Positions 53,493-63,077 are shown, counted from the stretch's first letter. The stretch is DNA of 64,000 nucleotides from Prescottella equi (GCF_002094305.1 NZ_LWTX01000002.1:62001-126000), one strand, 5' to 3'. Numbers and translations: made by a program. Notes: generated from the letters alone by a model not told the origin.

Positions 53493-54338
53493 CTAGTCGT
53501 TGTTGAAGTAGCTCAGCAGGCGCAGGATCTCGACGTACAGCCACACCAGGGTGACGGTGAGGCCGAGCGCGACGCCCCACGCGGCCTTCTCCGGCGCCTG
53601 AGCGCGGATCAGCTCGTCCGCAGCGTCGAAGTCGAGCAGGAAGCTGAATGCGGCCAGGGCGATGCACACCAGGCTGAAGACGATCGCGACGGTGCCGCCG
53701 TCACGCAGGCCGAAACCGCCGTCGGTGAAGAAGCTGGCGATCAGGTTGCCGATCATGAGGACCATGACGCCGATGAGGCCGCCGATGATCATGCGAGTCA
53801 GGCGCGGGGTGACGCGAATGGCACCGGTCTTGTAGACGACCAGCATGCCGAAGAAGACACCGAAGGTGCCGAGGACGGCCTGGCCGATCAGCATCGAGCC
53901 GCCGACCCCACCGAATTCGACATTCGTGAACATGAAGGACAGCGCGCCGAGGAACACGCCCTCACACGCGGCGTAGGCGAGCACGATCGCCGGGTTGTCC
54001 ATCTTGCGGCCGAACGACGCGACCATCACCAGCACGAAGCCGATGAGACCGCCGCCGATGACGAACGGTGCCGCGAGATTCGTGTTTCCGTCGACCAGGA
54101 AGTACGAGACGATCGCGGAGATCGTCAGCACACCGAGCGTGATCGCGGTCTTGGTGACGACGTCGTCGATCGTCATCGCCCGCTGTCTGGTCTGCTGGAA
54201 CTGCTCGGGAGCGCCGTACTGCTGGCCGTACTCCTGCGCGACCTGCGCGCCGCCGGCCTGCGCGGATCCGAACGTGGCGTATCCCGTGCCCTCCTGCTTG
54301 GGCAGGTTCTTGAACACCGGGTTGCTGGTGGTGCGCAC
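53493..54338 (-). CDS. Bax inhibitor-1/YccA-family membrane protein
   Basis: The 281-aa product has a soluble N-terminus rich in Gln/Tyr followed by seven membrane segments, as in the BI-1 family (calcium-leak-type channels in structural studies; physiological role unclear). GTG 54338 gives RTTSNPVFKNLPKQ and has GAAGGGA nine bases away. An ATG three codons upstream touches that site and is less likely. The recalled counterpart is Rv1072. Confidence 0.88.
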   Translation of the reverse strand: MRTTSNPVFKNLPKQEGTGYATFGSAQAGGAQVAQEYGQQYGAPEQFQQTRQRAMTIDDVVTKTAITLGVLTISAIVSYFLVDGNTNLAAPFVIGGGLIGFVLVMVASFGRKMDNPAIVLAYAACEGVFLGALSFMFTNVEFGGVGGSMLIGQAVLGTFGVFFGMLVVYKTGAIRVTPRLTRMIIGGLIGVMVLMIGNLIASFFTDGGFGLRDGGTVAIVFSLVCIALAAFSFLLDFDAADELIRAQAPEKAAWGVALGLTVTLVWLYVEILRLLSYFNND

Positions 54339-54582
54339 CGTGAACATCCCTTCTCGTGGTCGTCTGTCGGGCTTGTGGGGCCCGAGCTCGGCCGGGTGGA
54401 CCGGCGTCGTTGTCCGTAGAACGCACCGCCCGGCAGGGAAAGTTCCCACACCACGAAGATGACTTGGACAATTCGGACTTTACCGGGCGCCCGCAAGTGG
54501 ATGCCATCCGAGCGCCCCATGCAACCGTATCGCCGTCGGCCACAATCCAGCGCGAATCGGCGATCCGGAACAGAATGAAGTC

Positions 54583-54927
54583 ATGGGCATCGAAGAAGGA
54601 CCAGACGACACTCTGGACGTCAGCGAGAGCCTCGACTCCGACGAGGTCCGCAACGAGGACGGCGACGACGTGGTCGATCCGCCGGACCACTGGAGCGAGG
54701 CGGACCGGTTCGGCACCACCCTGCGGGAGGCCGAACAGGGCGAGAGCCTCGATCAGCGACTCGCGGAGGAGGAGCCGGACGTCCCGCCGTCCGGTGGAGA
54801 GGACGAGTCCGAGGACCCCGACGAACTCCAGGGAGCCGAGATCATCGACGGGGTGATCGTCGAGGACGTCGGCCTCCACCGCGGGCAGGTCGACGGCGAC
54901 GCGGCGGGCGGCGGACCCGTCGAATAG
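54583..54927 (+). CDS. DUF5709 acidic protein
   Basis: The 114-aa product is very acidic (Asp/Glu about one third of residues) and hydrophilic, with DHWSEADRFGTT and the DELQGAEIIDGVIVEDVGLHRG tail typical of DUF5709. No catalytic motif or membrane segment. It ends three bases before the convergent methyltransferase stop. Confidence 0.75.
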   Translation: MGIEEGPDDTLDVSESLDSDEVRNEDGDDVVDPPDHWSEADRFGTTLREAEQGESLDQRLAEEEPDVPPSGGEDESEDPDELQGAEIIDGVIVEDVGLHRGQVDGDAAGGGPVE

Positions 54928-54930
54928 CGG

Positions 54931-56064
54931 CTACACCGCTCGCACCGACCGCGTGACGGTGAACTTCGGGTTGCGGCCGACCTCCTCGGTGCGGCCCACT
55001 GCGCGCTCGAGGGCGCGCTTGTACCCGAGGTGCGAGTTGTAGACGGTCCACAGTTCGCCCCCGGGTCGCAGAACCCGGCCCGCGGCGTCGAACATCTTGC
55101 CTGCACTGCCGGTGTGCACCGCCGCCCCGACATGGAACGGCGGATTGCACAGGATCAGGTCGACGCTCGATTCGGGCAGCGAGGACAGCGCGTCGTCGCG
55201 GATCACGCGCACCCGCGCCGCCACCCCGTTCGCGCGGGCGGTGGCGGCCGCGGACGCGACGGCCGCGGCCGACTGGTCGCTCGCGATCACCTCCGCCGAC
55301 GGCTGCGCCTTCGCGAGACTCACCGCGAGAATGCCCGTCCCGCACCCGAGATCGACGGCCGTGCCGGCCTCCCGCATGCGGGGCAGGAATTCCAGCAGGA
55401 ATCGGGTGCCGATGTCGAGCTTCGGACCGGCGAACACCGCGCCGTGCGCGGCGACGTCCGATCCGAGTTCGTCGACGTGCTCGACAACCGGGAATCGCGG
55501 GGGCTCGGTACTCGTGCGCGGCGTGTCGGCGATCAGCACGCGGGACTTCTGCCGACCGAGCGTTGCGCGCACTCCACCGAAGGAGCGGCGCAGTACGTCG
55601 TTCATCGCCGGGGTGATGTGCTTGTTGCGGCCGCCCGCGAACACGACGACGTCAGGGTCTGCGTACCGCGCGACCGCGTCGGCGACCTCGTCGAGCTCGT
55701 CCAGGCTGCGCGGCAGCTGCAGCAGCACGACACGCGCGCCGGTCAGCAGGTCCTCCCCCAGTGCGCAGGACCGATACCGGCCCGCGAGCCCGAACCGTTC
55801 CGCATTGTTCGCGAGCGCACGTTCACCGGTGAGCGGATCCTGGTGCACACGAATACCGTTCGCACCGAATCGGACGGCTGCAGCAAGCGTGAGCGCACCG
55901 TAGTGGTCGCCGACCACGACCACCGACGCCTCCGGGGCGGCCGACAGTGCGTCCGCGGCCTCGTCGAGGATCAGCCGGTCGGCCGCGTCGACGGCGAACA
56001 GGTTGGGTGCCTCGACGTCCGGGAAACGTGTGAGGCCGGCGAACAGGTCATCGACGGAGAGCAT
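54931..56064 (-). CDS. RsmC/RlmG-like methyltransferase
   Basis: The 377-aa protein has a degenerate N-terminal and an active C-terminal methyltransferase domain. Motif I is AVDLGCGTGILAVSLA and the catalytic motif IV is LILCNPPFHVGAAV, typical of N2-guanine rRNA methyltransferases. The position of the modified base is not determinable. The ATG at 56064 was chosen over an upstream in-frame ATG at 56169 whose extra residues look non-conserved. Confidence 0.85.
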   Translation of the reverse strand: MLSVDDLFAGLTRFPDVEAPNLFAVDAADRLILDEAADALSAAPEASVVVVGDHYGALTLAAAVRFGANGIRVHQDPLTGERALANNAERFGLAGRYRSCALGEDLLTGARVVLLQLPRSLDELDEVADAVARYADPDVVVFAGGRNKHITPAMNDVLRRSFGGVRATLGRQKSRVLIADTPRTSTEPPRFPVVEHVDELGSDVAAHGAVFAGPKLDIGTRFLLEFLPRMREAGTAVDLGCGTGILAVSLAKAQPSAEVIASDQSAAAVASAAATARANGVAARVRVIRDDALSSLPESSVDLILCNPPFHVGAAVHTGSAGKMFDAAGRVLRPGGELWTVYNSHLGYKRALERAVGRTEEVGRNPKFTVTRSVRAV

Positions 56065-56197
56065 GACGTCCAGTGTGCGCGACCGGCCGGTGCGCGGCGC
56101 AGTCGGCCTGAGCGCCCGTTCCCGACCTGAATCTGCGGCAATCGGCCCGACGCACACAGGAGTGGACATCGGCGACGCCCACTGGCGACGGACTCGG

Positions 56198-57289
56198 TCA
56201 GGCGTCGACGCGCTCGGCTAGGAATGCGTCGATGTGCCGCCACGTGGTCTCTTTCGCACCGGGCCCGGCCAGCAGGCCCAGGTGGCTGCCCGGCGCGGTC
56301 TCGAACCGCACCGACGGCGAGCCGGTCAGCACGTCGACGATCGCGGCGACCGAATCGGCCGTCGCGATGACGTCGCCCGTGCCGCCGACCGCGAGCACCG
56401 GGACGGCGAGTTCGGCGAGCTTGATCGTCTTGCCGCCCAAGGTGATCCGGCCGTCGCGCAAACTGTTTCCGAGCACCAGCTCCTCGGCCGTCTGGTAGAA
56501 CAGCCGCGCCGGATAGCCGGGCATCTCGGCCATGAACCGGTCGATGGCCTCCATCCGGGCGAGGGTCTCGGTGTCGTGCAGATTGTTCGCGACGAACCAC
56601 GGTTTGAGCAGCTCCCGTTGCGGAGCGGTGGCCCGGTAGGCGATCTGGACCAGCGGCGCCGGGAGCCCGCCCATCAGGCGCGTCAGCTCGGTCACCGGGC
56701 GATGCCCAGTGATGCGGCCCACGGCCTGCGCCACCGCCATGGTCGGAATCCTGGAGTAGTCGATCGGCGTGCCCAGGGCGGTGACCGAGGCGATGGGAAG
56801 CTCCGGGTGCGCCGACGCGGTCAGCAACGAGATGGTCCCGCCGAGGCTCCAGCCGACGACATCGACGGGCGCGCCGTCGTGCAGGGCACTCACGCGCCGC
56901 AGCGCGGCCGGGACGATGTCGTCGATCCAGTCCTCGAAGCCGAGATTCCGGTCGGCATAGCCGATGGTTCCGTAGTCGACGACGTACGGCGTACGGCCGG
57001 TCTGCGCCAGGTGCGCGACGAGGGACTGGCCAGGGCGCAGGTCGTAGCAGTGCATCGGTACCGCCAGCGGCGGCACCAACAGGACCGGCGCCCCGACGCT
57101 GCGCACCCCGTAGCGGTGCAGGTCGCGGTGGGGTTCGCGATGCACCAGCACGGACGGCGTCCGCTCCACCGGCGCGACGCCACCTCCGAACGTCAGCCCC
57201 CAAGCATTGCGCAGCGACGTGTTCAGCCGCGATCCCCAGCCCGATTCCCGCACGACTCTCCCCTGCCCTGTCGACCTTGTTGCGGGCAT
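56198..57289 (-). CDS. Alpha/beta hydrolase, PhaC-like
   Basis: The 363-aa product has the lipase box GWSLGGTIS, a later Asp in VGGTGDVIA and His in PGSHLGLLAG. The overall pattern (GAPVLLVPPLAVPMHCYDLRPG near residue 70) resembles PHA-synthase/depolymerase-type hydrolases. The nucleophile is Ser, not the Cys of true PHA synthases, so hydrolysis is more likely. It lies 12 bp downstream of the flavin reductase gene. Confidence 0.82.
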   Translation of the reverse strand: MPATRSTGQGRVVRESGWGSRLNTSLRNAWGLTFGGGVAPVERTPSVLVHREPHRDLHRYGVRSVGAPVLLVPPLAVPMHCYDLRPGQSLVAHLAQTGRTPYVVDYGTIGYADRNLGFEDWIDDIVPAALRRVSALHDGAPVDVVGWSLGGTISLLTASAHPELPIASVTALGTPIDYSRIPTMAVAQAVGRITGHRPVTELTRLMGGLPAPLVQIAYRATAPQRELLKPWFVANNLHDTETLARMEAIDRFMAEMPGYPARLFYQTAEELVLGNSLRDGRITLGGKTIKLAELAVPVLAVGGTGDVIATADSVAAIVDVLTGSPSVRFETAPGSHLGLLAGPGAKETTWRHIDAFLAERVDA

Positions 57290-57301
57290 CTTACCGGTGA
57301 G

Positions 57302-57931
57302 TCAGTTAGCGCGCTGCCGCGCCAGCAACTCCTCGAACGGCACCGCGTCGGCGAAGGGATCTGCCGGCGCGGTCCGCTCACGCGATGCCATCGCTGCCGC
57401 AAGCTCGTCACCCGCTCGTGCAATCCGCCCCGCGAGGGCCTGGTCACCCGAGCCCGCCCAGTCCTCCGAGGCCGCGTAGACCGCCGTGGGGACGACGCCT
57501 GCGCGCAGGTACGCGAACATCGGCCGGATCGCGTGCTCGAGCGCGAGCGAGTGCCGCGCGGTGCCGCCGGTCGCACCGATCAACGTCGGCATGCCGTCGA
57601 GCGTCCCCTGCTCGAGAACGTCGAAGAACGACTTGTACAGGCCGCTGTAGGACGCGTTGAAGATCGGTGTGACGGCGATGAGGCCGTCGGACGCCGCGAC
57701 CCGATCGACGACCGATCGCAGGGCGCCACCGGGAAATCCGGTGAGCAGATTGTCGACGAGCGCGTGTGCGTGGTCGCGCAGCTCGACGACCTCGACGTCG
57801 GCGTCGACGCCGCGGCCGGTGAGCGCGTCCACGGTGGCGGCGGTGAGCCGGTCGGCGAGCAGCCGGCTCGACGACGGCTGCGTCAGGCCCGCCGAGAGCA
57901 CCGTCAGAGCGCGTGTCTTCGTCTCGGTCAC
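57302..57931 (-). CDS. NAD(P)H-dependent FMN reductase (CE1759 type)
   Basis: The 209-aa flavodoxin-like protein begins with LSAGLTQPSSSRLLAD and contains TPIFNASYSGLYKSFFD and IGATGGTARHSL, typical of FMN reductases that feed LLM-class monooxygenases. Its GTG start overlaps the LLM stop (GTGA), so the two form a two-component system. Confidence 0.88.
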   Translation of the reverse strand: MTETKTRALTVLSAGLTQPSSSRLLADRLTAATVDALTGRGVDADVEVVELRDHAHALVDNLLTGFPGGALRSVVDRVAASDGLIAVTPIFNASYSGLYKSFFDVLEQGTLDGMPTLIGATGGTARHSLALEHAIRPMFAYLRAGVVPTAVYAASEDWAGSGDQALAGRIARAGDELAAAMASRERTAPADPFADAVPFEELLARQRAN

Positions 57932-59016
57932 GACAGCACCTCCGCCTTCCTGCCGGCCAGCAGGCTCGCGTGGGTGGGTGCGTCGGGGACGTGCGCGGGG
58001 CGCATCGCATCCATCTCGCGACGGAGCACCGGCACGACTTCCTCACCGAGCAGGTCGAGCTGCTCGAGGACGGTCTTCAGGGGCAGCCCGGCGTGATCCA
58101 CGAGGAACAGCTGACGCCGGTAGTCGCCGAAGCTCTCCCGGAAGGTGAGGGTCTTGTCGATGACCTCCTGCGGGCTGCCCACGGTGAGCGGGGTCTGTTC
58201 GGTGAACTCCTCGAGCGACGGGCCGTGGCCGTAGACCGGCGCGTTGTCGAAGTAGGGGCGGAACTCCCGGACGGCGTCCTGCGAGTTCTTCCGCATGAAC
58301 ACCTGGCCGCCGAGCCCGACGATCGCCTGGTCGGCGGATCCGTGACCGTAGTGCTCGTAGCGCCGCCGGTACAGGTTGACGAGCTGGATGAAGTGCTCCT
58401 TGGGCCAGAAGATGTTGTTCGCGAAGAAGCCGTCGCCGTAGTACGCGGCCTGCTCGGCGATCTCGGGGCTGCGGATCGACCCGTGCCACACGAACGGCGG
58501 GACGTCGTCGAGTGGACGTGGCGTCGACGTGAAGCCCTGCAGCGGAGTCCGGAAGCGCCCCTGCCAGTTCACGACGTCCTCGCGCCACAGCTTGTGCAGC
58601 AGCGCGTAGTTCTCGATCGCGAGCGGGATGCCCTCGCGGATGTCCTTACCGAACCACGGATATACCGGCCCGGTGTTGCCACGACCGAGCATGAGGTCGA
58701 CCCGGCCGTCTGCCAGGTGCTGGAGCATCGCGAAGTCCTCGGCGATCTTCACCGGATCGTTCGTGGTGATGAGCGTGGTGGACGTCGAGAGCGTGATGCG
58801 CTCGGTGCGCGCCGCGATGTAGCCGAGCATCGTCGTCGGCGACGACGGCACGAACGGTGGATTGTGGTGCTCACCGGTGGCGAACACGTCGAGGCCGACC
58901 TCCTCGGCCTTCTGCGCGAGGGCGACCATCGCCTTGATCCGCTCGGCCTCGGTCGGCGTCCGACCGGTCGTGGGGTCCGCGGTCACGTCACCGACGGTGA
59001 AGATTCCGAACTGCAT
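57928..59016 (-). CDS. LLM-class flavin-dependent monooxygenase
   Basis: The 362-aa TIM-barrel protein of the luciferase-like family contains VFATGEHHNPPF, the RVDLMLGRGNTGPVYPWFG flavin/substrate region and the C-terminal GSPQEVIDK. It uses reduced flavin supplied by the neighbouring reductase. GGGAGGTAGGG before the ATG supports the start. The substrate is unknown. Confidence 0.9.
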   Translation of the reverse strand: MQFGIFTVGDVTADPTTGRTPTEAERIKAMVALAQKAEEVGLDVFATGEHHNPPFVPSSPTTMLGYIAARTERITLSTSTTLITTNDPVKIAEDFAMLQHLADGRVDLMLGRGNTGPVYPWFGKDIREGIPLAIENYALLHKLWREDVVNWQGRFRTPLQGFTSTPRPLDDVPPFVWHGSIRSPEIAEQAAYYGDGFFANNIFWPKEHFIQLVNLYRRRYEHYGHGSADQAIVGLGGQVFMRKNSQDAVREFRPYFDNAPVYGHGPSLEEFTEQTPLTVGSPQEVIDKTLTFRESFGDYRRQLFLVDHAGLPLKTVLEQLDLLGEEVVPVLRREMDAMRPAHVPDAPTHASLLAGRKAEVLS

Positions 59017-59160
59017 GCCCTACCTCCCAGGTATTTCAACTTTCAACTATATGCCACCAACCCGAACGCCACGCCGCATATTCCGCGCATGTCCTTGACG
59101 TTCCCGCCGAAGCGTCATTGACTGCACTCGAGGATCGCCACCACCACCGCAGGGGGTCGT

Positions 59161-60798
59161 ATGAGGGTCACGCACGAGGTCACCAACCAGGTTCCGCCGC
59201 TGATCGACTACGACGCCGCCGACTATCCGCCGATCCTGGAGGCCCTGCAGCGGGAGGGCGCACATCACGCACTCGACGAGATCCATCGCGTCGGGCGTCT
59301 CGCGGGCGGCGCCGAGGCGCAGGCGCTCGGCGATCTGGCCGAGGCCCACCCCCCGGTTCTGCGGACCCACGACCGCTACGGCAACCGGATCGACGAAGTC
59401 GAGTACGACCCCGCCTACCACCAATTGATGGACACCGCGGTGGAGCTGGGCCTGCACGGCGCCCCGTGGGCGGATCCCCGTCCGCAGGCTCACCTGATCC
59501 GCGCCGCCAAGAACGCCGTGTGGGGGCAGGTCGACGCCGGACACGGGTGCCCGATCTCCATGACCTATGCCGTGGTCCCGGCACTGCGACACGCTCCGGA
59601 ACTGGCGCTGCAGTACGAACCGCTGCTCACCGCCAAGGTGTACGACCCCGAGTTGCGCGCCCCGCTCACCAAGCCGGGGCTGATCGCCGGAATGTCGATG
59701 ACCGAGAAGCAGGGCGGCTCCGACGTCCGGGCCGGCACCACCCGCGCGGTCCCGCAACCGGACGGTTCGTACCTGGTCACCGGGCACAAATGGTTCACGT
59801 CGGCGCCGATGTCGGACATCTTCCTGGTCCTCGCACAGGCGCCCGGCGGACTCACGTGCTTCCTGCTCCCGCGGATACTGCCCGACGGCTCACGGAACGC
59901 GATGTTCCTGCAGCGCCTCAAGGACAAGCTCGGTAACCACTCCAACGCGAGCAGCGAGGTGGAGTACGACGACGCCGTCGCCTGGCGCGTGGGCGACGAG
60001 GGCCGCGGGGTCCGGACCATCATCGAGATGGTCAACATGACGCGTCTCGACTGCACGATCGGCACCGCCACGGGCATGCGCCTGGGCGTCGCGCAGGCCG
60101 CCCACCACGCGGCTCACCGCAGCGCGTTCGGTGCCCATCTGATCGACCAGCCGCTCATGCGGAACGTGCTCGCGGACCTCGCCGTCGAATCGGAGGCGTC
60201 GACCACCGTCGCGATGTGGCTCGCCGCTCTCACCGACCACGCCGACAACGGCGATCCGCAGGCGTCGATCCTGCGCCGCGTCGCGCTCGCGGTGAGCAAG
60301 TACTACGTGTGCAAGCGCGGGCCGGCGCATGCCGCGGAGGCACTGGAGTGCCTGGGCGGCAACGGTTACGTCGAGGAATCGCGGATGCCGCGGTTGTACC
60401 GGGAGGCACCGCTGCTGTCGGTGTGGGAGGGCTCCGGCAACGTCGCGGCGCTCGACGTCCTGCGAGCGATGGCCCGTCAGCCCGAGTCGGTCGAGGCGTT
60501 CTTCGACGAACTCGACGCCAGTGCGGGAGGCGACCAGCGACTCGACACGGCGGTCGAGAAGCTGAAGGGCGCGTTTACCGACGTCGCCAGCCTCGAGCAT
60601 CGCGCTCGAAGTGTGGTGGGCGAGATGGCCCTCGCGCTGCAGGGCGCGTTGCTGGTCAGGTACGGGCATCCGGCGGTCGCCGACGCATTCTGTGCGAGCC
60701 GGCTGTCCGGCGAGTGGGGCACCGTGTTCGGAACGCTGCCGACCGGCCTCGACCTGGCGTCGATCATCGATCGCGCGACGCCCAAGGTGGGTTCGTGA
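59161..60798 (+). CDS. AidB-like acyl-CoA dehydrogenase
   Basis: The 545-aa flavoprotein matches the AidB subfamily: [29 protein letters not shown], and C-terminal YREAPLLSVWEGSGNVAALD, in which AidB-type proteins have Arg-Glu instead of the usual acyl-CoA dehydrogenase base. AidB binds DNA and FAD and is linked to alkylation resistance in E. coli; a plain acyl-CoA dehydrogenase role is also possible. It is divergent from the LLM operon (144 bp). Confidence 0.88.
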   Translation: MRVTHEVTNQVPPLIDYDAADYPPILEALQREGAHHALDEIHRVGRLAGGAEAQALGDLAEAHPPVLRTHDRYGNRIDEVEYDPAYHQLMDTAVELGLHGAPWADPRPQAHLIRAAKNAVWGQVDAGHGCPISMTYAVVPALRHAPELALQYEPLLTAKVYDPELRAPLTKPGLIAGMSMTEKQGGSDVRAGTTRAVPQPDGSYLVTGHKWFTSAPMSDIFLVLAQAPGGLTCFLLPRILPDGSRNAMFLQRLKDKLGNHSNASSEVEYDDAVAWRVGDEGRGVRTIIEMVNMTRLDCTIGTATGMRLGVAQAAHHAAHRSAFGAHLIDQPLMRNVLADLAVESEASTTVAMWLAALTDHADNGDPQASILRRVALAVSKYYVCKRGPAHAAEALECLGGNGYVEESRMPRLYREAPLLSVWEGSGNVAALDVLRAMARQPESVEAFFDELDASAGGDQRLDTAVEKLKGAFTDVASLEHRARSVVGEMALALQGALLVRYGHPAVADAFCASRLSGEWGTVFGTLPTGLDLASIIDRATPKVGS

Positions 60799-60853
60799 GC
60801 GCCCCGAACCCGGAACACTCGCACCAGCGCGCCCGCAGCGTCATAGTGGAGTC

Positions 60854-61192
60854 ATGAGTGACCTCGACGCCCAGCCCGAAGTGACCCCGGATCACGACCG
60901 CCGCCGCTACGAGATTCGAGTGGGTGACGCGACCGCCGGGTTCACCCAGTTCGTCGACAGCGGTGACCAGCGCATCTTCTTCCACACGGAGATCGGAGAA
61001 CGTTTCGCGGGGCGCGGTCTCGCCGGAACGCTGATCCGTGCCGCGCTCGACGACACCGTCGCGCACGGTAAGCGAATCGTGCCGATCTGCCCGTTCGTTG
61101 CGGGTTTCCTCGACAAGCACGACGACTTCAAGGGGTTCGTGGACGCCGTCACGCCGGCCGCACAGCAAGCCGTCATCGATTCCCAGCGCTGA
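60854..61192 (+). CDS. Small GNAT-family acetyltransferase-like protein
   Basis: The 112-aa product matches the YjdJ-type mini-GNAT: FFHTEIGERFAGRGLAGTLIRAALDD contains the acetyl-CoA loop (RxxGxG-like RGLAG), followed by GKRIVPICPFV. The family is thought to acetylate small molecules or proteins. ATG 60854 follows GTGGAG. It lies 55 bp after the AidB-like gene. Confidence 0.82.
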   Translation: MSDLDAQPEVTPDHDRRRYEIRVGDATAGFTQFVDSGDQRIFFHTEIGERFAGRGLAGTLIRAALDDTVAHGKRIVPICPFVAGFLDKHDDFKGFVDAVTPAAQQAVIDSQR

Positions 61193-61209
61193 CCCGCGTC
61201 CGCCGACAC

Positions 61210-61245
61210 GACAGGCCCCACTTCCGGTCGGAAGTGGGGCCTGTC
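61210..61245. terminator. Bidirectional terminator between GNAT gene and cspA
   Basis: A perfect 16-bp stem (starting GACAGGCCCCACTTCC) with loop GGTC lies between the two convergent genes, followed by GTTCTC on the + strand. Confidence 0.9.
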
Positions 61246-61278
61246 GTTCTCACATCGCCCGGTACGGGCGACACGCGA

Positions 61279-61482
61279 TCAGATCGCGGTGATGTTCGTG
61301 GCCTGGGGGCCCTTGGCGCCCTGGCCCAGATCGTAGGAAACGCGCTGGTTCTCGTCCAGGCTGCGGAAGCCGCCGCCCTGGATCTCCGAGTAGTGCGCGA
61401 ACACGTCAGCGCTGCCGTCCTCGGGAGCGATGAAGCCGAAGCCCTTTTCAGCGTTGAACCACTTGACGGTGCCGTTTGCCAT
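61279..61482 (-). CDS. cspA: Cold shock protein CspA family
   Basis: The 67-aa OB-fold RNA chaperone has RNP1 KGFGFIAPE and RNP2 DVFAHYSEI, plus the typical start [17 protein letters not shown] site precedes the ATG, so the much longer in-frame extension was rejected. A leader of up to ~160 bp before the next gene contains the short inverted repeat ACAACT/AGTTGT (61581-61597). Confidence 0.95.
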   Translation of the reverse strand: MANGTVKWFNAEKGFGFIAPEDGSADVFAHYSEIQGGGFRSLDENQRVSYDLGQGAKGPQATNITAI

Positions 61483-61642
61483 TTCTTGCTCCTCTTGCTT
61501 GCCGATCACGAATCGCCGATGTTCGAGCGACCCGGGCCGGTACTGCTGAAAGCGATACCCGAAGAGGAGATCCATCCCCCACAACTTAGGGAGTTGTGCG
61601 CGCAACGAGCGGGCACAAATCACTATGACCACTTTCAGTGAA

Positions 61643-62083
61643 TCACACTCGGGCCGCGAAGTCGACGCGTTTCCGATCACTTTGCTGGGCAACGGCTTTT
61701 CCCGCTGCGCTTCGCGCACCGCCGACACAGCGTGCCGTTGTAGCGATGTGGCGCGCGCTTCGGTCGGTTCGACGGTGCACGTGACCGAGCCGACGGATCT
61801 CCCGCAGCCAGAAGTGCGCCGCGAGGGTCGTCTGCGCGTCGGCCGCCGAGCCGTCCGAGGGGCCGTCGACAACAGCGACAAGCGATTCCGCGAGCGCGGC
61901 GAGCTTGAGGTTGTTCGCCTGCGAATGCCGCAGCAACTGGTCCGCAGACTCGTCGGCGTCACATCGATAGAGGATTCCCACTATCTCCAGCGCGCGGGCA
62001 CGGACAGCAGCGGATCGGTTGTGCCGCAATCCGACTGGCGTCGAACTGTCGACATCCGACGACGGGATGAAATTGTGGTGCAT
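61643..62083 (-). CDS. Stand-alone ANTAR-domain RNA-binding protein
   Basis: The 146-aa product starts MHHNFIPSS with AAGGAAG 5-7 bp ahead. Residues about 25-75 fit the three-helix ANTAR domain ([41 protein letters not shown]), including the conserved late Ala and Leu positions. ANTAR proteins bind double-hexaloop RNA hairpins and block termination. No GAF or receiver domain is attached. The C-terminal half is basic and unrecognised. It is upstream of cspA on the same strand. Confidence 0.65.
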   Translation of the reverse strand: MHHNFIPSSDVDSSTPVGLRHNRSAAVRARALEIVGILYRCDADESADQLLRHSQANNLKLAALAESLVAVVDGPSDGSAADAQTTLAAHFWLREIRRLGHVHRRTDRSARHIATTARCVGGARSAAGKAVAQQSDRKRVDFAARV

Positions 62084-62837
62084 GGAACTTCCTTCGTGGT
62101 CGTCGCGAGACCATCTCTGCGACAACACATATCCGCGCCTTCGCGCCTGTGAATAAGATCGTTCGGTCGAAGTTCGGCTCGACTCGCGAGCACTCGACCG
62201 GTGAGTTCGTGAGGAGTCAGGGCTGCGTCGCTGCGGCGGCTCAGGAGCGGTGTCCGAGCTGACACACCGACAAGACGGCGGACCTGACCAGGACAGTCTA
62301 CGCGATCCCGACACGGAAGGACACCTCTCCGGCCGGAGACTCACGTCGACACGTCGCGTGAGCGCCGCGTCAACCATCGAATCCTCCACGACTTCAGAAT
62401 GATTCGCCCCCGACCCCCAACCGACCACACGTTCGCACCGACACGCATGCGGGATGTGGCATCGGTCTCGATCCCGTGGAATCACCTCCCCTCACGCCGT
62501 CGCGGGTACGCCCCGTGTGGGCGCAATCCGACGAGTCCGCCCCCAGGCGTCACAGGCCGGGCAAACCGACCCTGACGGCTTCTGCCGGCCTGCTGCCCGC
62601 GATGGTGGACCTCGCCGTCACCGGAGTACCGACCGAGGGCATCGCCGTCGGCGGACTGTCAGCGCTTGCGGTCGGCGTTGCCGCGGTCGCGATCTGAACT
62701 TGCTGCGCGAGGCCCTTCTCCGCTCTCGCGCGGATCGATAGCATGGTGAGTGCGCCGCAATGGGCTGCGACGAGGACGCCATCGGCGCTTCGATCGCAGC
62801 ACGGGGAGCGCTGCGGTCCCGCCGAAAGGATCGACCG
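62084..62837. other. Long intergenic region, possible tiny gene 62476-62697
   Basis: About 750 bp contain no recognised gene. The upstream part holds the ANTAR gene promoter and GC-rich inverted segments. A 73-codon + strand frame at 62476-62697 (GTG start) ends in a hydrophobic stretch (GIAVGGLSALAVGVAAVAI) and could encode a small membrane peptide, but no ribosome site is visible and its N-terminal half looks like random GC-rich sequence. Confidence 0.4.
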
Positions 62838-63077
62838 ATGACTCAGGTGCGCGTTCCGCCTTCCCCGTCCACATTCCTCACGCTCGCAAGGGTTCTCGTC
62901 GTAGCCACTGTCGCAGCGACCGGACTGGCGATTCCGCCGGCCGCAGTTTCGACCGCCGCCCCGATCGTCCCGCGCGATCTCCCCACGGTTGCGGCCGCCC
63001 AGTCGAGCCCGGACCGCACCGCACCATGTCGGCGATGGCAGAACCCGAACGCTTACGGGCACTGGCACTGCAGGTGA
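62838..63077 (+). CDS. Small secreted two-cysteine protein
   Basis: The 79-aa product has GAAAGGA (62824-62830) seven bases before the ATG. A signal peptide (hydrophobic about 14-34, cleavage near STAAP about 41) leaves a short mature peptide ending CRRWQNPNAYGHWHCR, with two Cys 14 residues apart that can form a disulfide loop rich in His, Trp and Asn. No family recognised. His residues could bind metal, which is a guess. Confidence 0.6.
   Translation: MTQVRVPPSPSTFLTLARVLVVATVAATGLAIPPAAVSTAAPIVPRDLPTVAAAQSSPDRTAPCRRWQNPNAYGHWHCR

Noticed and set aside
62476-62697. 73-codon frame as a definite gene
   Set aside because: The hydrophobic C-terminus is suggestive, but there is no ribosome site and the first 40 residues look random, so it is only mentioned within the intergenic entry.
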